A stretch of 64,000 nt of DNA from Neodiprion pinetum. Its lineage: Eukaryota > Arthropoda > Insecta > Hymenoptera > Diprionidae. Shown piece by piece: positions 56,098 to 64,000 of this stretch (position 1 is the stretch's first letter; each line of letters begins with the position of its first letter). The translations under genes were made by a program, and so were the position numbers. The stretch is from assembly GCF_021155775.2 (NCBI RefSeq), contig NC_060232.1, positions 19,599,922 to 19,663,921 on the forward strand. The letters are read 5' to 3'. The notes under the pieces were generated by a model that saw only the letters and a list, made by a program, of their open reading frames with translations, had not been told where the DNA came from and ran no database searches.

Positions 56098-56142
56098 CAC
56101 GGTCCTACATACAGGTCTGGAAACTCCGGTGGTGGGGCTAAA
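56098..56142 (+). repeat. Solo end of the CACGGTCTTACATA family
   Basis: CACGGTCCTACATACAGGTC then TGGAAACTCCGGTGGTGGGG, a left end without a partner. Confidence 0.6.
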
Positions 56143-56725
56143 TTCAGTGCCACGTCAATGATAGGCACGTAGTTAAAACATTGTATAATATTTTGAAGAG
56201 TGTATCTTGACGTTGTTATAGTATGTATCAGTTACTACAATTATGTTTGTAATTATTATCGTATATCAGGTATAATATGTGATGTATATTTCAATATAAT
56301 ATATAGTAATATATTATATTATATTTACACTCGAGAATTCATCACAATTGTAACAAAAAAGGATAATTGTGGTTCGAAAGAAAACAGATGGCACCTGATG
56401 GCTGGAAACATGAAATAAACTGTCAAACAACTACAGACACCATCCAAATGCTTTGTTATGGGGAACTGCAAATTTATTGTGTAATATTGTTAATATTAAA
56501 TATTACCGTCTGAATTAAAAAAAAAACTAGGAAACTAGTTTTATAGTTAATAGAGTTCTCGTGCTAAGCATTGTTGAGGTTACATTACCTACCGTACATG
56601 GTCTAAATATACTCATTCATTTCCTGTCGTGAATTTTGTTTGTAAATGCTCGCCAACATATCATTTTTTCAGTAATATTAAAATCTTAGCGCGCGTGTAG
56701 CGAGTTCAAATTTCCAATGTGTCTT

Positions 56726-56781
56726 GACCTTCCTAATCTAGGGACCTTGAATGCAACCAAGGTCCCTAGATTAGGAAGGTC
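56726..56781. repeat. Perfect 24-bp hairpin, 8-base loop
   Basis: GACCTTCCTAATCTAGGGAC and CTTG, loop AATGCAAC, then the exact inverse. The left arm plus loop occurs again, split by the 5.9 kb Harbinger palindrome, at 57971-57980 and 63889 onward. Confidence 0.9.
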
Positions 56782-56883
56782 ACGCGTGTTCCAGTTTTTC
56801 TTACTATAACATGGGCAAAAATGTTCTATGCGCGTTCGCCCAAAAAATATCAAACTTACATTACCGCATTAACCAGTTTTGAC

Positions 56884-57140
56884 CACGGTCTTACAGCAGA
56901 GAGCTTATAGACAGGTCTGGGCACTCCGGCTGCAAAACCGTGCTCGAAAATGAAGCCGATGTTGTGAATTTTCGCCAATAGCGCTAGTGAGGCAGAGGCC
57001 TACAGTAGGCATACACCGGCCTCGGAGATTGCAGCGCTCCGATATTTGGTGCACAAATTGAGAAACACAGGCTTCAAGACGGTCACGCTGCGTTATATAA
57101 GAAGGGGCTTGGAGTGCCCAGACCTGTCTATAAGACCGTG
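56884..57140. mobile_element. 257-bp MITE of the CACGGTCTTA family
   Basis: Left CACGGTCTTAC plus TATAGACAGGTCTGGGCACTCC (with a short insertion), right GGAGTGCCCAGACCTGTC and TATAAGACCGTG. The 8-base flanks GTTTTGAC and GTATTAAC match at six of eight positions. Confidence 0.75.
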
Positions 57141-57207
57141 GTATTAACCAATCTTGCTCAATTTTTTAAGGTTAAGCATTAACGAGTTGCGTCTTTAGTG
57201 TCCTGAC

Positions 57208-57351
57208 CACGGTCTTATGTACAGGTCTGGAAACTTCATTGGAGTGGGTAGGTCGCTTATTGAAGCAATTTTTGTGTGCACTAGTTGCCACTAGGTTCGT
57301 TGCGATCTTATCAACAGCGGCAGCGGGGACGGGGGGTCCAGACAAGCCGTG
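57208..57351. mobile_element. Short, decayed MITE of the CACGGTCTTA family
   Basis: Left CACGGTCTTATGTACAGGTC, right GGGTCCAGACAAGCCGTG. The 8-base flanks GTCCTGAC and GTATTCGC share only the outer GT...C pattern, so the ends may come from different insertions. Confidence 0.5.
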
Positions 57352-57364
57352 GTATTCGCATATA

Positions 57365-57965
57365 TGTATATGGGTATTCGCTACTCACGCTCACTCATCG
57401 TATTTATTGAGGTTATTGTTATCCTGGTAACTAAACCGCAGCGACAACTTTTCCACCACGTTAGTGAACTGTGATGCGATGTATACCTTAAAACTCACGA
57501 GTGACAACAAACCCATAACCTCACTACAAATCAGAACAAAGCAATATAGTATTTTACTTGAAAAACAACGTTCAATTTGATAATGGTGTACTTAAAACTC
57601 AAGGTATGAAAGATTTCGTCAACAAATTCCAAAAATGCTTTATCTTATATACTAATTTGTTGTATTAATAAGTGTTTCGAGGAAAAAAACTACTGTATGT
57701 GACGTGCGCCATTTTCTTGTCCCCACTTTTCTGCACCTTTACACTATTGCGTTCGCGCTATCTTAGCTACACTCGAGAAGCCGACGTACACTCCCCCGCA
57801 ATCCCTAGTACACTACCCTAGTTCTTTTTACACTCACGAGTGTAGAGTGTAGCTAACACGAACAAACCTAATGTTTACACCGTGTCATATTGTGCTCTAA
57901 ATGGAAAGCATCCATTGTCATACGAAACTTTTGGCGCATTCTCACTAATTTTTTTGCCCACGAGT
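57365..57965. other. No gene recognised
   Basis: A short inverted motif, ACACTCACGAGTGTAGAGTGT, lies near 57830. No coding content. Confidence 0.45.
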
Positions 57966-58537
57966 GACTTGACCTTCCTAGGCCGGTATTCATAGGCCGG
58001 TATTCATAGTCAGTGCTTAAGACCGGACTCGAATAAGACGGTCTTATACGAGGCCTTAAGATGGCGTTTGGTTCCATAGACGTCAAACAAGACGGTCTTG
58101 AGACGCGGCAAATAAGACGGTCTTCATCAAGTCGGTCTTATTCGAAGCGTGCTTACAAGGTTGCATAGTCCAGTCTTATTTGAAATAAGCATGGTCTTGA
58201 GCACGCAACGTTTCATAGTCAATTAACGCAGTCTTATTTACGTATCTTGATCAAGTCGAGTTCGGACTGCACTTAAGCAAATGCTTGTTGCCTAAATACT
58301 ACTCAATTGTTCTGATGCGTACGAAATTGATAATTACGAATTGTTTGGAAAATATTATATTCGAACAATATAAATTAACAGGAATAGATTATGAAGGAAT
58401 GTTTGGGAAAGTGCAGCTGGGACGGGATTATTTACTGTAAAAGGGTAGCAACGGAAACTTGCAATTGAAATAGAGGTTATGAGAGCATTCGCTTTGAAAA
58501 ATTTGTGAAGTGAAGTGAATAGTGAAATTCTATTGAC

Positions 58538-60011
58538 ATGGCGAATATGCAAGATATGTTTAATTTCTACGATCAGATCGAAGAAATGAATAATATGATT
58601 GAGGTGGTTGCAATGGTCAACGTTGGGCCGAATGACGAAGACGAGGGTGAAGTACAGCGAGCTCCGAAGAGATACATCAGAGATGGTCAAAACCCGTTCG
58701 AGTTTTATTCCGAGCAGGAGTTCAAACGGCGATTCCGATTTTCAAAGGATGGTATTATGTACGGAATACTACCTAGAATTGAAGCTGCCTTAGTCAGTGC
58801 CAATAATCGTGGTCTACCAATTCCACCTGTCATGCAATTATTAATATGTCTACGATTTTACGCTACCGCTAGCTTTCAAGTAAGGATCATTGTGATTATA
58901 ATTCCTGACATTCTACTGAAAATATAAAGTGATTTCATTGCTTCCTGTGATCATGGAATAAATGATTGCTAATACATTTTGTACTGTACAGCTCGTCAAC
59001 GGAGATCTGATGACTATATCGCAGTCTACAGTATCGAGGATAATACACAGAGTATCGGCTCAAATTGCATCATTGATTCACGCAATTATCAAATTTCCTA
59101 GTACGGAAGCTGCTATGATCGCAAACAGAGATCTATTCAGACAACTTGGTGCACGCAGGGAGGGTATCGGTTTACCTGGCGTTGATGGCGCTATCGACTG
59201 CACTCACATTCGATTATGTCATACGAAATTTGCAGACCTGCAGGAGGTTTATAGGAATCGTAAGGGATATTTTTCCCTCAATGTACAGGTATGTCGCGTT
59301 GGTGATAACCGTTTACAAATACCATAAGTTGCATTTAATTTTATCTAGGATACAAATAAACAATACTATTCTATGAAAATCGGTACTTTTAATTTAAATG
59401 ATACCACAGGCAGTTGTCGGACCCAATATGGAATTCTTGGATGTGGTTCCGGAATGGCCTGGAAGTAACCATGACAGTCGAATATTCCAAAATTCACGAA
59501 TTTACATGCGGTATCATGAGAGACAACTTACTGGAACCCTGGTTGGAGATGCCGGCTATCCGTGCTTGCCATTTCTGCTGACTCCACTGGCAAATCCAAT
59601 TACAGATGCTCAACAAAGGTAAGATAAAGATTATCGCATTACTTTAGATTTCGATAAGTAGTCATAAAATTGACAAAGTATACATGTGTGAATTAACCAA
59701 GTCGGTATCTTGATAGGTATAACAACGTACAAAGCAGAACAAGGCAAATTGTTGAAAGAACATTTGGAGTTTGGAAGCGACGTTTTCCTTGCCTATCCCG
59801 AGGTTTGGGAACCAAATTGTTGTGCTCTACCACAATTGTTGTAGCTTGTGCCGTACTACACAATTTATCACTAACATTGGATAATGCTCTTCCGGAAGAT
59901 AATCGCATCGAGGAAGAAGAAGCGGATGAATTGCCACCTCAAGCACCGCATTGGCAGCCTGGAGAGGGTTTTGCAATACGCGAAGCTCTAATCGAACGGT
60001 TATTAATTTAA
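58538..60011 (+). CDS. Harbinger DDE nuclease, intact
   Basis: Four exons, 58538-58879, 58992-59288, 59410-59618 and 59717-60011, have GTAAGG, GTATGT and GTAAGA donors, AG acceptors and matching phases, coding for 380 residues and TAA. N-terminal part: acidic, then RIEAALVSANNRG, IPPVMQLLICLRFYATASFQ and a helix-turn-helix-like SQSTVSRIIHRV. The catalytic domain shows GVDGAIDCTHIRL (first D), WPGSNHDSRIF (second D), GDAGYPCLPFLLTP, and RTRQIVERTFGVWKRRFPCL (E), ending after an acidic stretch. This is the HARBI1-type transposase fold, length normal for the family. No stop or frameshift is visible, so the gene could be active. It cuts and joins element ends in the nucleus, normally with a Myb-like partner. 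Confidence 0.93.
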
Positions 60012-60766
60012 TCAAAATATATGTATATCAAGTTAATTTAATTGTAAAGACTAATTGATTTTAGAATGAATATACTCCAAATATTTAATAAAATTGAATT
60101 TAATCTGCACAAACAGTTAACATTAGAATACATATTTTACTCATAACTTATCATTGGTTCTCATTTTATTTTTAAACCCCTCACTTACTCATGAAAATAC
60201 TGATATGTACGTAATTGTACTAAGCGTCAGTCTTATAGTTACGATAATACTTATGAAAATTTGTCTACGTAAAAATATTCAATACATTATAAATACAGCC
60301 AGTAAATAGAACTAAAGTTGCTCTTTTGAACTTTGAAGATCAAAGGTTGTCCCTTTCACGCGCATTTTTTTGCAAGTCTGCACCGGGATTCCTTTTAACA
60401 TATCAATACAATTTATTTATCAATAACCGGTATAGAGATTTACATAATGATATAGGTTAAAATATGTGTATATAAAAATTATATACACATAAACATACAA
60501 TATAAAATTCTTTTTCTTCTTCTTCGTTTTATAGCTATACACCCACTACAAAAAATTGTACGCGATTTGTTCCCGTTTTTTAGTTCCACTACGTGGCGCT
60601 AACGTTGTTGTGTTCATAAACTATAAAAATACTCAAGAGCTGCATGCCTATACGAATATCTTGCACAGGCTGAGAAATAAAATCCGAGCATCTTATTGGG
60701 GGATACATCGGAAATATTCCGAACATAACCGAACGTCGAATAAGACCGTCTCAAGCTCAGTCTTCG
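60012..60766. other. Harbinger 3' region
   Basis: No second gene. The minus-type motif AAAAAATTGTACGCG and TACGTGGCGCTA (about 60550-60602) resembles the repeat at 20115. Subterminal AAGACSGTCTT motifs begin near 60745. Confidence 0.5.
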
Positions 60767-60942
60767 GCCCGTATTCATAGTCAGGTCTCAAGGCGGTGCT
60801 TAAGACCGTCTTGGTGAAGATCGTCTTATTCGTTCAAGACCGTCTTGAGATGCTATGTATTCATAGTCGGAAAACAAGACGGTCTTCGTCAAGAATTTGG
60901 TCTCAAGCACTAGCTTATTTCATTCAAGACCGTCTTGACGAA
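60766..60942 (+). mobile_element. Central 177-base GGGCCCGTATTCATAG unit
   Basis: It reads GGCCCGTATTCATAGTCAGG to GTCTTGACGAA and contains several AAGACSGTCTT motifs. The same unit, inverted, is at 63711-63888. With both copies in place, the right Harbinger copy is bracketed by inverted identical ends. Confidence 0.75.
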
Positions 60943-63710
60943 GACTGAGCTTGAGACGGTCTTATTCGACGTTCGGTTATGTTCGGAATATTTCCGATGT
61001 ATCCCCCAATAAGATGCTCGGATTTTATTTCTCAGCCTGTGCAAGATATTCGTATAGGCATGCAGCTCTTGAGTATTTTTATAGTTTATGAACACAACAA
61101 CGTTAGCGCCACGTAGTGGAACTAAAAAACGGGAACAAATCGCGTACAATTTTTTGTAGTGGGTGTATAGCTATAAAACGAAGAAGAAGAAAAAGAATTT
61201 TATATTGTATGTTTATGTGTATATAATTTTTATATACACATATTTTAACCTATATCATTATGTAAATCTCTATACCGGTTATTGATAAATAAATTGTATT
61301 GATATGTTAAAAGGAATCCCGGTGCAGACTTGCAAAAAAATGCGCGTGAAAGGGACAACCTTTGATCTTCAAAGTTCAAAAGAGCAACTTTAGTTCTATT
61401 TACTGGCTGTATTTATAATGTATTGAATATTTTTACGTAGACAAATTTTCATAAGTATTATCGTAACTATAAGACTGACGCTTAGTACAATTACGTACAT
61501 ATCAGTATTTTCATGAGTAAGTGAGGGGTTTAAAAATAAAATGAGAACCAATGATAAGTTATGAGTAAAATATGTATTCTAATGTTAACTGTTTGTGCAG
61601 ATTAAATTCAATTTTATTAAATATTTGGAGTATATTCATTCTAAAATCAATTAGTCTTTACAATTAAATTAACTTGATATACATATATTTTGATTAAATT
61701 AATAACCGTTCGATTAGAGCTTCGCGTATTGCAAAACCCTCTCCAGGCTGCCAATGCGGTGCTTGAGGTGGCAATTCATCCGCTTCTTCTTCCTCGATGC
61801 GATTATCTTCCGGAAGAGCATTATCCAATGTTAGTGATAAATTGTGTAGTACGGCACAAGCTACAACAATTGTGGTAGAGCACAACAATTTGGTTCCCAA
61901 ACCTCGGGATAGGCAAGGAAAACGTCGCTTCCAAACTCCAAATGTTCTTTCAACAATTTGCCTTGTTCTGCTTTGTACGTTGTTATACCTATCAAGATAC
62001 CGACTTGGTTAATTCACACATGTATACTTTGTCAATTTTATGACTACTTATCGAAATCTAAAGTAATGCGATAATCTTTATCTTACCTTTGTTGAGCATC
62101 TGTAATTGGATTTGCCAGTGGAGTCAGCAGAAATGGCAAGCACGGATAGCCGGCATCTCCAACCAGGGTTCCAGTAAGTTGTCTCTCATGATACCGCATG
62201 TAAATTCGTGAATTTTGGAATATTCGACTGTCATGGTTACTTCCAGGCCATTCCGGAACCACATCCAAGAATTCCATATTGGGTCCGACAACTGCCTGTG
62301 GTATCATTTAAATTAAAAGTACCGATTTTCATAGAATAGTATTGTTTATTTGTATCCTAGATAAAATTAAATGCAACTTATGGTATTTGTAAACGGTTAT
62401 CACCAACGCGACATACCTGTACATTGAGGGAAAAATATCCCTTACGATTCCTATAAACCTCCTGCAGGTCTGCAAATTTCGTATGACATAATCGAATGTG
62501 AGTGCAGTCGATAGCGCCATCAACGCCAGGTAAACCGATACCCTCCCTGCGTGCACCAAGTTGTCTGAATAGATCTCTGTTTGCGATCATAGCAGCTTCC
62601 GTACTAGGAAATTTGATAATTGCGTGAATCAATGATGCAATTTGAGCCGATACTCTGTGTATTATCCTCGATACTGTAGACTGCGATATAGTCATCAGAT
62701 CTCCGTTGACGAGCTGTACAGTACAAAATGTATTAGCAATCATTTATTCCATGATCACAGGAAGCAATGAAATCACTTTATATTTTCAGTAGAATGTCAG
62801 GAATTATAATCACAATGATCCTTACTTGAAAGCTAGCGGTAGCGTAAAATCGTAGACATATTAATAATTGCATGACAGGTGGAATTGGTAGACCACGATT
62901 ATTGGCACTGACTAAGGCAGCTTCAATTCTAGGTAGTATTCCGTACATAATACCATCCTTTGAAAATCGGAATCGCCGTTTGAACTCCTGCTCGGAATAA
63001 AACTCGAACGGGTTTTGACCATCTCTGATTTATCTCTTCGGAGCTCACTGTACTTCACCCTCGTCTTCGTCATTCGGCCCAACGTTGACCATTGCAACCA
63101 CCTCAATCATATTATTCATTTCTTCGATCTGATCGTAGAAATTAAACATATCTTGCATATTCGCCATGTCAATAGAATTTCACTATTCACTTCACTTCAC
63201 AAATTTTTCAAAGCGAATGCTCTCATAACCTCTATTTCAATTGCAAGTTTCCGTTGCTACCCTTTTACAGTAAATAATCCCGTCCCAGCTGCACTTTCCC
63301 AAACATTCCTTCACAATCTATTCCTGTTAATTTATATTGTTCGAATATAATATTTTCCAAACAATTCGTAATTATCAATTTCGTACGCATCAGAACAATT
63401 GAGTAATATTTAGGCAACAAGCATTTGCTTAAGTGCAGTCCGAACTCGACTTGATCAAGATACGTAAATAAGACTGCGTTAATTGACTATGAAACGTTGC
63501 GTGCTCAAGACCATGCTTATTTCAAATAAGACTGGACTATGCAACCTTGTAAGCACGCTTCAAATAAGACCGACTTGATGAAGACCGTCTTATTTGCCGC
63601 GTCTCAAGACCGTCTTGTTTGACGTCTATGGAACCAAACGCCATCTTAAGGCCTCGTATAAGACCGTCTTATTCGAGTCCGGTCTTAAGCACTGACTATG
63701 AATACCGGCC
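60939..63710 (-). mobile_element. PIF/Harbinger element, right copy
   Basis: Inverted copy of 57995-60766, nearly identical. Its nuclease gene is disabled. Confidence 0.85.
61694..63167 (-). pseudogene. Harbinger nuclease, right copy, two nonsense codons
   Basis: The exon layout mirrors the left copy (63167-62826, 62713-62417, 62295-62087, 61988-61694), with the same splice sites. In the first exon codon 41 is TGA (63047-63045; CGA in the left copy) and codon 46 is TAA (63032-63030; TAC in the left copy). The catalytic exons look intact. The damage is confined to the N-terminal exon, so only re-initiation downstream could give a partial product. Confidence 0.92.
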
Positions 63711-63888
63711 TTCGTCAAGACGGTCTTGAATGAAATAAGCTAGCGCTTGAGACCAAATTCTTGACGAAGACCGTCTTGTTTTCCGACTATGAATACATAG
63801 CATCTCAAGACGGTCTTGAACGAATAAGACGATCTTCACCAAGACGGTCTTAAGCACCGCCTTGAGACCTGACTATGAATACGGGCCC
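63711..63888 (-). mobile_element. Outer 178-base GGGCCCGTATTCATAG unit
   Basis: Inverted counterpart of 60766-60942; it ends in GGGCCC at 63883-63888 next to TAATCTAGG. Confidence 0.75.
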
Positions 63889-64000
63889 TAATCTAGGGAC
63901 CTTGAATGCAACATATGATATCAGCGCTGCGGGTGGTGCTATCGGTACTACAAACTTTCAATCAGAATGTAGTCCACCTTTGCCTTCGGAAAGAGTACTG
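63889..64000 (+). repeat. Right part of the interrupted hairpin-family repeat
   Basis: TAATCTAGGGACCTTGAATG and CAAC continue the GACCTTCC at 57971. The remainder runs past the window edge. Confidence 0.65.

Larger units (their letters stand above)
57995..60766 (+). mobile_element. PIF/Harbinger element, left copy
   Basis: Starts GGCCGGTATTCATAGTCAGT with several AAGACSGTCTT subterminal motifs, carries the intact nuclease gene at 58538-60011, then about 750 bases of 3' region. Autonomous Harbinger elements usually also encode a Myb/SANT-like DNA-binding protein; I found none here, so it may depend on one made elsewhere. Confidence 0.85.
57981..63888. mobile_element. 5.9 kb Harbinger palindrome (two copies, tail to tail)
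   Basis: Arms 57995-60766 and 60939-63710 are inverted copies; mirrored positions always sum to 61705, so I see no indel in 2.77 kb, only a few substitutions. Outer ends are GGCCGGTATTCATAG (left, with a 14-base tandem duplication at 57981) and, inverted, GGGCCCGTATTCATAG (right). The flanks rebuild CTTCCTA / TAATCTAGG, an interrupted copy of the hairpin repeat at 56726, consistent with a T(W)A target. A 177-base unit separates the arms and recurs at the right outer edge. Confidence 0.85.

Noticed and set aside
60556..61149. 74- and 79-codon frames starting MYAICSRFLVPLRGAN on both arms
   Set aside because: Lie in the Harbinger 3' region and share a nucleotide repeat with 20134; a chance open frame duplicated by the palindrome.

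Overview
This is a eukaryotic nuclear window, AT-rich, with spliced genes, long introns and a very high transposon load. The two recognisable host genes and the transposon types (a GA-rich-coding LINE, mariner, pogo, PIF/Harbinger and Transib-like elements, foldback MITEs) point to an insect. Hymenoptera is my best guess, from the LINE style only.

Host genes. Both lie on the minus strand. (1) A C2H2 zinc-finger gene of about 1103 codons runs from 15301 to 6956 in six inferred exons whose phases all match: one 2.7 kb exon coding for a disordered, acidic, Ser/Asn-rich protein, then short exons ending in four zinc fingers. (2) PDCL3/viaf, a phosducin-like thioredoxin-fold co-chaperone, runs from 49869 to 23679 in five exons. 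They join in phase to exactly 239 codons plus stop, the length of the family. Exon 1 contributes only the ATG. Its introns total about 25.5 kb and are packed with transposons.

Transposon layout. 0-1 kb: LTR-like sequence with three tandem motifs. 3.7-4.4 and 9.4-10.4 kb: foldback elements with TA duplications. 11.1-11.7 kb: internally deleted mariner inside a zinc-finger gene intron. 18.3-19.8 kb: two different TTAA-target elements sharing one TTAA. 21.4-22 kb: Ty3/gypsy integrase remnant next to three GC hairpins. 24-28 kb: foldback Tc1-like, pogo MITE and LINE fragments. 30-31.7 kb: a 1.67 kb Transib-like element whose ends look like 23-spacer V(D)J recombination signals and which carries an open reading frame resembling the C-terminal RAG1-type catalytic region. 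36.6-40.1 kb: LINE interrupted by a TTAA element. 40.1-42.3 and 44.1-46.2 kb: two giant foldbacks, each with an exact 9-bp duplication. 51-52 kb: hAT-type element filled with tandem repeats. 54-57.4 kb: old Harbinger gene, MITEs with 8-bp and 9/10-bp duplications. 58-63.9 kb: two nearly identical 2.77 kb Harbinger copies facing each other in a 5.9 kb palindrome; the left one encodes an intact 380-aa DDE nuclease, the right one has two nonsense codons.

The host genes do not appear to be functionally linked. The main interest is the transposon biology: the RSS-like Transib element, the Harbinger palindrome with one live and one dead copy, and the foldback families. All exon joins are deduced from splice signals and phase, without transcript evidence.
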